DNA from: Erodium maritimum
Taxonomy: Eukaryota; Streptophyta; Magnoliopsida; Geraniales; Geraniaceae
Assembly: GCA_963921825.1 (NCBI GenBank)
Contig: OY997588.1
Coordinates: 72,309,020 to 72,373,019 of the forward strand
DNA: 64,000 nt
Direction of reading: 5' to 3'
Below the pieces are notes generated by a model that saw only the letters and a list, made by a program, of their open reading frames with translations, had not been told where the DNA came from and did not search any database. Below are positions 22,840 through 35,805 of this stretch, in pieces (positions within the stretch are counted from its first letter, which is position 1; each line of letters opens with the position of its first letter). The position numbers and the translations under genes were made by a program.

Positions 22840-24385
22840 TTGATCTACAACAGATAAAATTCAATCAGTAAACTGAATAAATTTTATGAAGATCAAGCTT
22901 AAACACCAACAATCAATTCTAAACCTTTAGAATCTGAAACCAAGATCCTTGATTCACTCGATTAAGCTGAACTAATGCTCACCACTTAATCGAGCTATGT
23001 AGGTAGGACTCCATCCAATCACATCCAATGTGACTCTTGGCTAGGGTATGCACTTATGTACACGGCTTACCCTATCTGTTACCCTAGCTCAACCTCAGGC
23101 TGAGAATCGTAGTCGGGTCCACCAATTTTCAACTATGGCCCGTCACTATGTAGGTGCTCCGCTAATGCGCACGACACCCACATATGTCGTCCAAACCTAC
23201 TACCCCGCTTCCCCATGGATGCTCCGCTAATGCGCACGACACCCATAGGACGGGGAGGTAGTAAGGTGTTGATTATTGGGAGGTATCGGACATGACCCGC
23301 TTTTACTTGTCCAGTTGTGTTCAAAACTTTGGCACATCCTAGATGCGATGAGCACATCAACTACATTCCAAATGCAATGATGCCTCAAATTACATCCAAT
23401 GTAATTCTTCCTTTAAACCCGTCAACTACATCCAATGCAATGACGGTTCTAAGGGTTCACACACAAGGATTAAAATTCCAATTTTATCTTTGCATGTGAG
23501 GTGATATGCTCGGTAAATAAATTTAAGCATGCAATTCTAAAACACATAGAATTAATCATGCATAAACTAAACCAAGCATAAAGCGATAAATGTGCACATA
23601 ATAGCCCCCTAAACTAACTCCCACTAGCTTCTTGAGCTCCACCGACTCCAAGCCGATGCCAACACCCGAAAAGCCACCAAATGACCTTTTCGCCCTTTCT
23701 TCGTCTTGAGTAAAAAATTACAATTTAATACACGACTCGCAGGTCGGGAATAAATAAATATTACAAACAAGTGGTTCGACGACCACACCTTGAAAGAATA
23801 ATTACACGCTAACACTAACGGCTCGCAGGCCGTGAAAAGCGATAAATAATTAAATTGAGCTCGGGGCTATTATGTACACCATGCCAACATCACATCACAC
23901 ATCGTGTTATCAAACAAGCATGTTATCAAACATCATGTGATTTTCCGGTTTTAATTAATGGCCAAGTTTCGAAATTTTTTTTTGATGCTCGGTTTATCGA
24001 AACCGTTCAAAAATGAAACTTTTGAACATTTGATCTTCGAGTTCGTCATGACGGTTCCAAACTCGTCATAACTAACAAAACGGTTTAGCCTTGGCATATC
24101 AACCATCCAATGGTCATGCTTGGCCTAGCTCCGTCCAACGGATCCCCGTTCGGTCTCGGTTTCGGCTCCCCGAGAGTCCCGCTCCCGAGACCCGAAAAAT
24201 CAAACTTTTTTCAAAATTTCCAGATTTGAAATAATTTTCAAAAATTCATTTTACATGCATTAAATCCATAAACTAGAATTTAAAACATGTTATCAAACAA
24301 TTTAGCAAAACAACATGCCAAAAACGAAACTTTCAAGCAAAACCGAAACTTTGAACACCGTCTTGTGAATCCCGAAGGTAGCACG
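22840..24385 (-). other. Copia-3 leader
   Basis: Non-coding leader matching the Copia-2 leader in reverse complement, with the hexaloop stem-loops (near 23740-23840) and the 25-bp direct repeat (near 23155-23240). No gene seen. Confidence 0.75.
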
Positions 24386-24397
24386 GCTCTGATTCCA
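24386..24397 (-). other. Copia-3 primer-binding site
   Basis: GCTCTGATTCCA on the plus strand, one base from the LTR. It is the initiator-Met type PBS with one difference from the family form. Confidence 0.8.
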
Positions 24398-24398
24398 C

Positions 24399-25153
24399 TG
24401 TTGGGTCTCGAGGTAGGGTTGGAGATGAACCAACTCGCAGCGGAAAATCAATGAAAACGAAGAGACGATTAAAACCATGAAACAACTAACAAAGAATGGA
24501 TTCACAAGAGAAAAATTCAGCACTAGTTCTTACCAAAACAAGAACACCGGTTAACGAATGATTGGCTTGAGTCTCCAAGACGCCTACGTATCCACATGGG
24601 AATCAAAGCCACGTAGTTCTTCTCTTTGAGGACTCAAGAACACAAACATGGAGGTGGAAACTAGCCAAACCCGAAATGGCCATGGAAGAGGGAGAGAAAA
24701 TGTGTTTCCTATTCTTGTCTTGTGTTTGTTATGTTGGAAAAAGATGACTTAAGCATAACAAAACCCATACTTGTCCAACTAAAGGCATGGGACAAGTATG
24801 GTGTCAAGTAAGGTGTAAATAGGACAAAGTATGGCAAGACAAGATTGGGTTAGGTGGTGAATCACCAACACCTTAATCCTTGTCTTGCTTACTTAGTACT
24901 AATTAATCAAGACTTGATTAATTAGTTCCATGGGCCTTGGTTGCATGGGCCTTTCATGGGCCTCTTGGAACATGGCACGTGGCCATTTCCAACGAGGTCC
25001 CGTGATTCGCTCATCGCCCCCATGCCTTCCATACCGGAAATGTCCAACATTATCCGACGCGATCAATCCCAAGACTCCAAGACTTGTCTCGATCCGTAAA
25101 GTCCTATTAACGTACGAGCACATGACCCAAAACCCAGTTTTGGTCATGTCCCA
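24399..25153 (-). repeat. Partial 5' LTR of Copia-3
   Basis: Starts TGTTGGGTCTCG and matches about 755 bp of the family LTR. Incomplete. Near its right end it carries a variant tract (about 25080-25130) otherwise seen only in the Copia-1 3' LTR. Confidence 0.9.
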
Positions 25154-25700
25154 AGAGGTGGAAAATACTTGACCACAGAGTTATTAGATCATCTAAAAGA
25201 GAATGGGATCCTTTTGGAATGGACTCCTCTTGGGACACTGTAGATGAAAGGTGTAGCCAAACGGAGAAATCGGACATTGTTAGACAATGGTCCGTTCTAT
25301 TATTAGTTGGACTGATCTCCCAATCTCTTTCTGGGGTTATGCTCTAGAGACGACCGCATTCATAGTGAATCGGGCTTCGACGAAGGGTATGGAAGGGACA
25401 CCATTTTAAAATGGTACGGGATGATGCCCGCTTTGTCCTTCCTAAAGATTTGTGGTTGCGAGGCTTAAGTGAAACATTTGGTTTCGACTAAGCTCGAACC
25501 AAGATCTGAGATATGCACCTTCGTGTGGTGTCCCAAAGCAACAAGGGGATACTATTTCTACAATCCCAGTGAGAACATGGTGTTCGTCGCTTGGGGTGGG
25601 GTCTTTATGGAAAAGAAGTTTTGTTTCCAAATACGTCATTGGAAGGACTGCGCATCTCGAAGAAATTCAGGATGGTACAGATCTGTCTAAACCAATTGAC
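25154..25700 (+). pseudogene. Copia-1 integrase remnant, second piece
   Basis: Plus-strand integrase sequence resumes after Copia-3 and includes the C-terminal part (LVSTKLEPRSEICTFVW, GYYFYNPSENMVFVA). Broken. Confidence 0.78.
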
Positions 25701-25778
25701 AACCCAGTAGAAAGGAGCCAGAGATTGTCGTAGAGTGAGAACCAATTCCTGTTACAATTCCGGAAGGTCCAAGGCGAT

Positions 25779-26518
25779 TTGAAAGGGTCAATCTTCCACC
25801 TCCAAGATATGGTATTCGGAGGTGACAATGAAGTCATGGTGGATCACGATGATCCAGCCACCTTTCAAGAAGTCGTGGATGGGCCCGACTCCGAGTTATG
25901 GCTGGGAGCCATGAGGGAGGAAATGCAATCCATGTCGGACAACCGAGTCTGGGAACCGGTTGATCCCATCAATGGTGTGAGGACCATCGGATGCAAATGG
26001 ATCTTCAACGTGAAGATGGACATGGACGGCAACCCTCTGACCTACAAAGCTCAACTGGTGGCGAAAGGTTATAGGCAGATCCAATGGATTGACTATGAGG
26101 AAACCTTCTCCCTAGTGGCTATGGTCAAAGTCGATCCAAATTCTTCTTGACATAACTGCGTATCATAATTACGAGATATGGCAAGTGGATGTCAAAACCG
26201 CTTTCCTAAATGGAAATTTGACTGAGTACGTTTGTATGTCTCAGCCCAAAGGTTTTGATGATCCGAAGAATAAGGAAAGATTTATAAGTTGAAATCCATT
26301 TATGGATTGAAACGAACTTCTCGGAGTTGGATCCTTCGTTTTGATGAAGCTGTAATTGGATTTGGCTTAATCAAGAACGAGGATGAATCTTGCGTTTATA
26401 AGAAGGCTAGTGGGAGCAAGATTACCTTTCTGGTTCTCATTGAAAACGACATCCCAACCTTGCACGAGACTTAATCTTGGTTGAGGAAGTGTTTTTCAAT
26501 AAATGACTTAGTCGATGC
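25779..26518 (+). pseudogene. Copia-1 reverse transcriptase remnant, first piece
   Basis: Copia RT signatures ELWLGAMREEMQSMSDNRVW and GCKWIFNVKMDMDGN, then SIYGLKRTSRSW. It is interrupted at 26519 by Copia-4, whose GATGC target duplication lies at 26514-26518. Broken. Confidence 0.82.
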
Positions 26519-28195
26519 TGTTGGGTCTCGAGGTAGGGTTGGAGATGAACCAACTCGCAGCGGAAAATCAATGAAAACCAAGAGACGATTAAAACCATGA
26601 AACAACTAACAAAGAATGGATTCACAAGAGAAAAATTCAGCACTAGTTCTTACCAAAACAAGAACACCGGTTAACGAATGATTGGCTTGAGTCTCCAAGA
26701 CGCCTACGTATCCACATGGGAATCAAAGCCACGTAGTTCTTCTCTTTGAGGACTCAAGAACACAAACATGGAGGTGGAAACTAGCCAAACCCGAAATGGC
26801 CATGGAAGAGGGAGAGAAAATGTGTTTCCTATTCTTGTCTTGTATTTGTTATGTTGGAAAAAGATGACTTAAACATAACAAAACCCATACTTGTCCAACT
26901 AAAGGCATGGGACAAGTATGGTGTCAAGTAAGGTGTAAATAGGACAAAGTATGGCAAGACAAGATTGGGTTAGGTGGTGAATCACCAACACCTTAATCCT
27001 TGTCTTGCTTACTTAGTACTAATTAATCAAGACTTGATTAATTAGTTCCATGGGCCTTGGTTGCATGGGCCTCTTGGAACATGGCCCGTGGCCATTTCCA
27101 ACGAGGTCCCGTGATTCGCTCATCGCCTCCATGCCTTCCATACCGGAAATGTCCAACATTATCCGACGCGATCAATCCCAAGACTCCAAGCCTTGTCTCG
27201 ATCCATAAAGTCCTATTCACTTACGGGCACATGACCCAAAACCCAGTTTTGGTCATGTCCCGAGACAACTCCCTTTTGGCCATTCTCCATAAATGTGTCA
27301 ATGAGTTTCATCCTCCGGTGTGACCCTTAGGTTTATGCATGTCAATAGATCAACGTAAAATCCCATTTTACTTGATCCTATTTAAGTGGCAACTAACGAG
27401 ACTTTAGTATTGCCTGACACTACATAACGAATCGACCCTGTCGATTCTAACCTTTCCGTCGTCCCTGTCATTATCCTTTTATCTCCGATATCCTGATTGA
27501 GATAAGGCATAGAGCCGTCATCCTTATTATTCTCAATCACCGTTCCTTGATATGTGAGATGACTGAAGATATGATACCCAGTATCATGTGCATGGCCATG
27601 CTATTCTTCCAGTCACTCTCGATCAAGTGGCCGAGAACCGATATCTTTCCCATACCTTAGTATGAGGGATAAATCCCTTAGCCGTCTTTCGTGTCACTCA
27701 TGTAGCCCGTCCCCAAGCCAATCCTGGCCGTTATGGAAGCCCTGTTACGGACAACGTTAGGCTCAGGTCAAACTCAGTTGTTGACTACATAGCGATCACA
27801 AAGACTCCTTGGTCTAAGGATACATGACAAGCTACAACACTGAATATGTTCATGACTTAATCTATGGCACATATTCAGGGCGGGTCGTCCAATATCATGT
27901 CCCACATGATATCTATGATCAGACTCCGGAATCTCATTCCAATGACTAACAGAACGTAAGCCATAAAGAGCCATCTTTCATACTAGTCGCTTCTAGTGAA
28001 GCTTTGTTGACTAGGGACCCATCGAGTGTGATCTATCTCGATCTATGGTTCTATTCGCATGGTGGGCATAGATCAGAGCACACATCGATATATTACTCCA
28101 ACACATAAGTAATATAAAGCCGCTTTAATTTTATTGCTAACGATGATATATACATTTGGACATTTAGGATTGAACTACGGGCACTAAGACTAACA
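26519..28195 (-). repeat. 3' LTR of Copia-4
   Basis: TGTTGGGTCTCG at the left to CTAAGACTAACA at the right; about 1677 bp. Directly after the GATGC duplication. Confidence 0.94.
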
Positions 28196-28211
28196 ATCTC
28201 CCACTTGCCCT
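28196..28211 (-). other. Copia-4 polypurine tract
   Basis: ATCTCCCACTTGCCCT on the plus strand beside the LTR; reverse complement of the family tract. Confidence 0.88.
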
Positions 28212-28346
28212 AGTTCCAATCTAAACTCCAATATGTCCCCATCGACTTTACATGTCTAACATGTTCAGGCAGTGACACTGCCTTAGTCAAAGGGTTGGCT
28301 ATGTTATCATCTATTGCAATATCGGTTATCTTCACTTCACCTCAGT

Positions 28347-28645
28347 TCAGTATTTATCTGATGAGGTGGATAGGCCGCAGTACATGTTTGGATTTGTTAT
28401 GCGATCTAGGCTTTTAGCTTGCGCAATGGCCCTTGTGTTGTCGCAAAATGGATTCACCGGACTGGATGGGTTTTTAATTACACCCAGCCCTGCCATGAAT
28501 TTCCAAATCCACATAGCCTCCTTAGCTGCCTCTGCAGCATCCATGTACTTGGCCTCTGTCGTAGATTCGGCAATGGTATCTTGCTATACGCTTTCCCAGC
28601 TAAAGCTCTGCCATTCAGCGTAAACACATATCCTGATTGACTTCT
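28347..28645 (-). pseudogene. Copia-4 RNase H remnant
   Basis: MDAAEAAKEAMWIWKFMAGL and FCDNTRAI on the minus strand (28347-28544), as in Copia-2. Broken. Confidence 0.78.
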
Positions 28646-28782
28646 AAAGTCATCTGGATTTGTCTTGGAAAACTAGCGTCTACTCATCCTTCGACGACTA
28701 GTTCAGCATCATCTTTCCCCCGGGTTAGAATGATGTCTACTGGTACAACATAAGGCTTAAGAGACGTCTGGTCTCATACATG

Positions 28783-29770
28783 TCATGGCATATATGATCG
28801 ATCCTGCCCCCAGGCGCATAGGATTCTCATCATCCTTTTCAGCTCATCAGGTGTCTTAGGACACTGAGTCTTGCTGAGATGAATGCCATGACTAGTGGGT
28901 AAGAGTCCTTTCTTTGAATGGAGCATTAAGAACCTACTCAATGCCTTGTTCACATAGGTTCCCTGACTTAAATCCAAGACCCTCTTGGTGCGATCTCTAC
29001 ATATCTTAATCCTTAAGATATGAGAAGTATCGCCTAAGTCCTTTATTGAAAAACACTTCCTCAACCAAGCTTTAGTCTCGTGCAAGGTTGGGATGTCGTT
29101 TTCAATGAGAACCAGAAAGGTAATATTGCTCCCACTAGCCTTCTTATAAACGCAAGATTCATCCTCGTTCTTGATTAAGCCAAATCCAATTACAGCTTCA
29201 TCAAAACGAAAGATCCAACTCCGAGAAGTTCGTTTCAATCCATAAATGGATTTCAACAACTTATAAATCTTTCCTTTATTCTTCGGATCGTCAAAACCTT
29301 TGGGCCGAGACATACAAACGTACTCAGTCAAATTTCCATTTAGGAAAGCGGTTTTGACATCCACTTGCCATATCTCGTAATTATGATACGCAGTTATGTC
29401 AAGAAGAATTTGGATCGATTTTGACCATAGCCACTAAGGAGAAGGTTTCCTCATAGTCAATCCATTGGATCTGCCTATAACCTTTCGCCACCAGTTGAGC
29501 TTTGTAGGTCAGAGGGTTTCCGTCCATGTCCATCTTCACCTTGAAGATCCATTTGCATCCTATGGTCCTCACACCATTGATGGGATCAACCGGTTCCCAG
29601 ACTCGGTTGTCTGACATGGATTGCATTTCCTCCCTCATGGCTCCCAGCCATAACTCGGAATTGGGCTCATCCACGACTTCCTGAAAGGTGGCTGGATCAT
29701 CGTGATCCACCATGACTTCATTGTCACCTCCGGATACCATATCTTGGAGGTGGAAGATTGATCCTTTCAA
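28783..29770 (-). pseudogene. Copia-4 reverse transcriptase remnant
   Basis: Minus-strand pieces 29399-29770 (ELWLGAMREEMQSMSDNRVW, GCKWIFKVKMDMDGN) and 28783-29364 (MDVKTAFLNGNLTEYVCMSR, SIYGLKRTSRSW). The layout matches Copia-2 almost exactly, including piece lengths. Broken. Confidence 0.87.
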
Positions 29771-29858
29771 ATCGCCTTGGACCTTCCGGAATTGTAACAG
29801 GAATTGGTTCTTACTCTACGACAATCTCTGGCTCCTTTCTACTGGGTTGTCAATTGGT

Positions 29859-31096
29859 TTAGACAGATCTGTACCATCCTGAATTTCTTCGAGATGCACA
29901 GTCCTCCCAATGACGTCTTTGGAAACAAAACTTCTTTTCCATAAAGACCCCACCCCAAGCGACGAACACCATGTTCTCACTGGGATTGTAGAAATAGTAT
30001 CCCCTTGTTGCTTTGGGATACCACACGAAGGTGCGTATCTCAGATCTTGGTTCGAGCTTAGTCGAAACCAAATGTTTCACATAAGCCTCGCAACCACAAA
30101 TCTTTAGGAAGGACAAAGTGGGCATCATCCCGTACCATTTTTAAAATGGTGTCCCTTCCACACCATTCGTCGAAGCCCGATTCACTATGAATGCGGTCGT
30201 CTCTAGAGAAAAACCCCTAAAAGAGATTGGGAGGTCAGTCCAACTAATCTTGGAACGGACCATTGTCTAACAATGTCCGATTTTTCCGTTTGGCTACACC
30301 TTTCAACTACAGTGTCCCAGGAGGAGTCCATTCCAAAAGGATCTCATTCTCTTTTATATGATCTAATAACTCTGTGGTCAAGTATTTTCCACCTCAATCC
30401 AATCGAAGTGTCTTAATACCTTTGTCGAGCTGGTTTTCTACTTTAGTCTTAAACTCTTTGAATTTATCAAAAGCTTCAGACTTATGTCTCAGCGAATAGA
30501 CATAACCATATTTACTGTAATCATCAGTAAATGTGATAAAGTAGCTAAAACCCCTCCTGGCAAGTGAACTTATTGGTCTACACACATTCCAGTGTATCAG
30601 CCCCAATAATTCACCCGCCCTTTCATCGCGATCGATAAAGGGCACTTTAGTCATTTTGCTCATCAAACAAACCTTGCACCTATCGATCGAATGGAATTCG
30701 AATGAACCTGAAAGCCCGCACTTCTGAAGTGCTGATAGGCGCTTCTTGTTTATGCGACCCAAATGACAGTACCATAACAGAGTTAGGTTTAAATCGTTGG
30801 ATTTAGACCTCTTGGTATTAACGGAATATATAGAACTTGAGGCATTGTTACCCATATTTATATATGTACAATCCTCCAACCATGTCAGTACTGGTATAAA
30901 ACATATCATTGCATAGAACATTGAAAACTCCATTTCCAATATTAACATTATATCCTTCCTTGTCAAACACGGATACAGATATAATATTCCTACTAAAAGT
31001 AGGTATGCAATATACATTATACAATACTAAGACAAGGCCTCTTGGCAAAGCAAGACTCATGGATCCTACAGCAGTTGCCACAACTCTGAGGTCCAT
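29859..31096 (-). pseudogene. Copia-4 pre-integrase and integrase remnant
   Basis: Minus-strand motifs LYNVYCIPTFSRNIISVS (30848-31096), WYCHLGRINKKRLSALQK and FITFTDDYSKYGYVYSLRHK (30394-31017), and the C-terminal part GYYFYNPSENMVFVA (29859-30128). Broken. Confidence 0.84.
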
Positions 31097-31161
31097 TTCG
31101 TGCTTTCCAAATCTCTCCTACTTTCAGCCACCATATATTAGTGCATGTGTGAGATTCAGTC

Positions 31162-31725
31162 ATGGTATCTAATACCCATGAATCTTTGGAAGTAGAGAGA
31201 TGTAGCTCTATAGAGTTAATACCGAATGAAGGCACGGTCCCACCGCCCTTCCTTAGATCATCCAGGTTTCCTGATGAAGGCGCAGTCCTACTGCCCTTCT
31301 TCAGATCATCCAGGCTATTTGATGAAGGCGCAGTCCCACTGCCCTTCTTCAGATCAGCCGTGAACTTCCTGTAATCCCGGTTCCAATTACCAGGCTGTTG
31401 GCAGTAGAAGCAGACATTCTCAGGTGTCTCATCTTTCCTGCCAAGTGCGCATGGGCCCAGCCCTTGCCACTTCCAATTCCCTTGTTGACCATCAGAATAT
31501 CCTTGGATCCCAGATCCCTGAGATATTCTTCTGAGCAGTTAATGACACTTCATGTAACTCTGATATGGTCTTAGAGACAGCCTTGTCAAGGACATATTCT
31601 TTGCGTTCAGACTTGAGGACTATCCTCAAAATTCTGTACCAGTCCAAATAGTTTGTCCCATTTAGCTTGACCCTGTCAAGAATGGTTTTTAATGACAAAC
31701 TATTAATGTTCGCTGAATTTGCCAT
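31162..31725 (-). pseudogene. Copia-4 gag remnant
   Basis: Starts at 31725 with MANSANINSLSLKTILDRVK. The three 16-residue repeats lie at about 31235-31370 and the zinc-knuckle-like motif near 31400-31430. Broken. Confidence 0.79.
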
Positions 31726-33268
31726 TTGATCTACAACAGATAAAATTCAATCAGTAAACTGAATAAATTTTATGAAGATCAAGCTTAAACACCAACAATC
31801 AATTCTAAACCTTTAGAATCTGAAACCAAGATCCTTGATTCACTCGATTAAGCTGAACTAATGCTCACCACTTAATCGAGCTATGTAGGTAGGACTCCAT
31901 CCAATCACATCCAATGTGACTCTTGGCTAGGGTATGTACTTATGTACACGACTTACCCTATCTGTTACCCTAGCTCAACCTCAGGCCGAGAACCGTAGTC
32001 GGGTCCACCAATTTTCAACTATGGCTCGTCACTATGTAGGTGCTCCGCTAATGCGCACGACACCCACATATGTCGTCCAAACCTACTACCCCGCTTTCCC
32101 ATGGATGCTCCGCTAATGCGCACGACACCCATAGGACGGGGAGGTAGTAAGGTGTTGATAATTGGGAGGTATCGGACATGACCCGTTTTTACTTGTCCGG
32201 TTGTGTTTAAAACTTTGACACATCCTAGATGCGATGAGCACATCAACTACATTCCAAATGCAATGATGCCTCAAATTACATCCAATGTAATTCTTCCTTC
32301 GAACCCGTCAACTACATCCAATGTAATAACGATTCTAAGGGTTCACACACAAGGATTAAAATTCCAATTTTATCTTTGCATGTGAGGTGATATGCTCGGT
32401 AAATAAAGTTAAGCATGCAATTCTAAAACACATAGAATTAATCATGCATAAACTAAACCAAGCATAAAGCGATAAATGTGCACATAATAGCCCCCTAAAC
32501 TAACTCCCACTAGCTTCTTGAGCTCCACCGACTCCAAGCCGATGCCAACACCCGAAAAGCCACCAAATGACCTTTTCGCCCTTTCTTCGTCTTGAGTAAA
32601 ATATTACAATTTAATACACGACTCGCAGGTCGGGAATAAATAAATATTACAAACAAGTGGTTCGACGACCACACCTTGAAAGAATAATTACACGCTAACT
32701 CTAACGGCTCGCAGGCCGTGAAAAGCGATAAATAATTAAATTGAGCTCGGGGCTATTATGTACACCATGCCAACATCACATCACACATCGTGTTATCAAA
32801 CAAGCATGTTATCAAACATCATGTGATTTTCCGGTTTTAATTAATAGCCAAGTTTCGAAATTTTTTGATGCTCGGTTTATCGAAACCGTTCAAAAATGAA
32901 ACTTTTGAACATTTGATCTTCGAGTTCATCATGACGGTTCCAAACTCGTCATAACTAACAAAACGGTTTAGCCTTGGCATATCAACCATCCAATGGTCAT
33001 GCTTGGCCTAGCTCCGTCCAACGGAGCCCCGTTCGGTCCCGGTTTCGGCTCCCCGAGAGTCCCGCTCCCGAGACCCAAAAAATCAAATTTTTTCCAAAAT
33101 TTCCAGATTTGAAATAATTTTCAAAAATTCATTTTACATGCATTAAATCCATAAACAATAATTTAAAACATGTTATCAAACAATTTAGCAAAACAACATG
33201 CCAAAAACGAAACTTTCAAGCAAAACCGAAACTTTGAACACCGTCTTGTGAATCCCGAAGGTAGCACG
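31726..33268 (-). other. Copia-4 leader
   Basis: Non-coding leader in reverse complement, with hexaloop stem-loops near 32620-32725 and the 25-bp direct repeat near 32040-32130. No gene seen. Confidence 0.75.
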
Positions 33269-33280
33269 GCTCTGATACCA
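33269..33280 (-). other. Copia-4 primer-binding site (initiator-Met type)
   Basis: GCTCTGATACCA on the plus strand, one base from the 5' LTR. Confidence 0.9.
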
Positions 33281-33281
33281 C

Positions 33282-34969
33282 TGTTGGGTCTCGAGGTAGG
33301 GTTGGAGATGAACCAACTCGCAGCGGAAAATCAATGAAAACCAAGAGACGATTAAAACCATGAAACAACTAACAAAGAATGGATTCACAAGAGAAAAATT
33401 CAGCACTAGTTCTTACCAAAACAAGAACACCGGTTAACGAATGATTGGCTTGAGTCTCCAAGACGCCTACGTATCCACATGGGAATCAAAGCCACGTAGT
33501 TCTTCTCTTTGAGGACTCAAGAACACAAACATGGAGGTGGAAACTAGCCAAACCCGAAATGGCCATGGAAGAGGGAGAGAAAATGTGTTTCCTATTCTTG
33601 TCTTGTATTTGTTATGTTGGAAAAAGATGACTTAAACATAACAAAACCCATACTTGTCCAACTAAAGGCATGGGACAAGTATGGTGTCAAGTAAGGTGTA
33701 AATAGGACAAAGTATGGCAAGACAAGATTGGGTTAGGTGGTGAATCACCAACACCTTAATCCTTGTCTTGCTTACTTAGTACTAATTAATCAAGACTTGA
33801 TTAATTAGTTCCATGGGCCTTGGTTGCATGGGCCTTTCATGGGCCTCTTGGAACATGGCCCGTGGCCATTTCCAACGAGGTCCCGTGATTCGCTCATCGC
33901 CTCCATGCCTTCCATACCGGAAATGTCCAACATTATCCGACGCGATCAATCCCAAGACTCCAAGCCTTGTCTCGATCCATAAAGTCCTATTCACTTACGG
34001 GCACATGACCCAAAACCCAGTTTTGGTCATGTCCCGAGACAACTCCCTTTTGGCCATTCTCCATAAATGTGTCAATGAGTTTCATCCTCCGGTGTGACCC
34101 TTAGGTTTATGCATGTCAATAGATCAACGTAAAATCCCATTTTACTTGATCCTATTTAAGTGGCAACTAACGAGACTTTAGTATTGCCTGACACTACATA
34201 ACGAATCGACCCTGTCGATTCTAACCTTTCCGTCGTCCCTGTCATTATCCTTTTATCTCCGATATCCTGATTGAGATAAGGCATAGAGCCGTCATCCTTA
34301 TTATTCTCAATCACCGTTCCTTGATATGTGAGATGACTGAAGATATGATACCCAGTATCATGTGCATGGCCATGCTATTCTTCCAGTCACTCTCGATCAA
34401 GTGGCCGAGAACCGATATCTTTCCCATACCTTAGTATGAGGGATAAATCCCTTAGCCGTCTTTCGTGTCACTCATGTAGCCCGTCCCCAAGCCAATCCTG
34501 GCCGTTATGGAAGCCCTGTTACGGACAACGTTAGGCTCAGGTCAAACTCAGTTGTTGACTACATAGCGATCACAAAGACTCCTTGGTCTAAGGATACATG
34601 ACAAGCTACAACACTGAATATGTTCATGACTTAATCTATGGCACATATTCAGGGCGGGTCGTCCAATATCATGTCCCACATGATATCTATGATCAGACTC
34701 CGGAATCTCATTCCAATGACTAACAGAACGTAAGCCATAAAGAGCCATCTTTCATACTAGTCGCTTCTAGTGAAGCTTTGTTGACTAGGGACCCATCGAG
34801 TGTGATCTATCTCGATCTATGGTTCTATTCGCATGGTGGGCATAGATCAGAGCACACATCGATATATTACTCCAACACATAAGTAATATAAAGCCGCTTT
34901 AATTTTATTGCTAACGATGATATATACATTTGGACATTTAGGATTGAACTACGGGCACTAAGACTAACA
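33282..34969 (-). repeat. 5' LTR of Copia-4
   Basis: 1688 bp, TGTTGGGTCTCG to CTAAGACTAACA, followed by the GATGC duplication and Copia-1 RT sequence. Confidence 0.94.
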
Positions 34970-35218
34970 GATGCTTCTTATATCTTAGGGATTAAGATAT
35001 GTAGAGATCGCACCAAGAGGGTCTTGGATTTAAGTCAGGGAACCTATGTGAACAAGGCATTGAGTACGTTCTTAATGCTCGATTCAAAGAAAGTAGTCTT
35101 ACCCACTAGTCATGGCATTTATCTCAGCAAGACTCGGTGTCCTAAGACACCTGATGAGCTGAAAAGGATGATGAAAATCCTATGTGCCTGGGGGCAGGAT
35201 CGATCATATATGGCATGA
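34970..35218 (+). pseudogene. Copia-1 reverse transcriptase remnant, second piece
   Basis: Plus-strand RT C-terminal sequence (LDLSQGTYVNKALS-like, then CPKTPDELKRMM) resumes after Copia-4. Broken. Confidence 0.78.
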
Positions 35219-35369
35219 CATGTATGAGACCAGACGTCTCGTAAGCCTTATGTTGTACCAGTAGACATCATTCTAACCCGGGGGAAAGATGATGCTGAAC
35301 TAGTCGCCGAAGGATAAGTAGACGCTAGTTTTCCAAGACAAATCCATATGACTTTAGAAGTCAATCAGG

Positions 35370-35655
35370 ATATGTGTTTACGCTGAATGGCAGAGCTTTA
35401 GCTGGGAGAGCGTAAAGCAAGATATCATTGCCGAATCTACGACAGAGGCCAAGTACATGGATGCTGCATAGGCAGCTAAGGAGGCTATGTGGATTTGGAA
35501 ATTCATGGCAGGGCTGGGTGTAATTAAAAACCCATCCAGCCCGGTGAATCCATCTTGCGACAACACAAGGGCCATTGCGCAAGCTAAAAGCCTAAATCGT
35601 TTAACAAATCCAAACATGTACTGCGGCGTATCCACCTCATCAGATAAATACTGAA
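35370..35655 (+). pseudogene. Copia-1 RNase H remnant
   Basis: Plus-strand homologue of the Copia-2 RNase H region at 13000-13259, followed by the polypurine tract GGGCAAGTGGGAGAT (35791-35805). ORFs on the opposite strand (35361-35749) are shadows. Broken. Confidence 0.72.
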
Positions 35656-35805
35656 CTGAGGTGAAGTGAAGATAACCTATATTGCAACAGATGATAACAT
35701 AGCCAACCCTTTGACTAAGGCAGTGTCGCTGCCTGAACATGTTAGACATGTAAAGTCGATGGGGACATATTGGAGTTTAGATTGGAACTAGGGCAAGTGG
35801 GAGAT

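Larger units (their letters stand above)
17629..25153 (-). mobile_element. Copia-3: minus-strand copia copy in the Copia-1 integrase
   Basis: The 3' LTR is complete at the left (17629-19316). Then come polypurine tract, RNase H, RT, integrase, gag, leader and a variant PBS, all on the minus strand. The 5' LTR at the right (24399-25153) is only partly present, so no target duplication can be shown. Copia-1 integrase sequence resumes right after. Overlapping LTR parts are nearly identical except near 25080-25130, where the right LTR matches the 3' LTR of Copia-1 instead. Coding region broken in many places. Confidence 0.9.
26519..34969 (-). mobile_element. Copia-4: structurally complete young copia copy in the Copia-1 RT
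   Basis: Minus-strand element with LTRs 26519-28195 (3') and 33282-34969 (5'), and target duplication GATGC (26514-26518 and 34970-34974). The LTRs look identical by eye apart from a small length difference, so it inserted very recently. PBS, leader, gag, integrase, RT, RNase H and polypurine tract are all present in order. The coding region is broken in many places, in the same general layout as Copia-2. Confidence 0.95.
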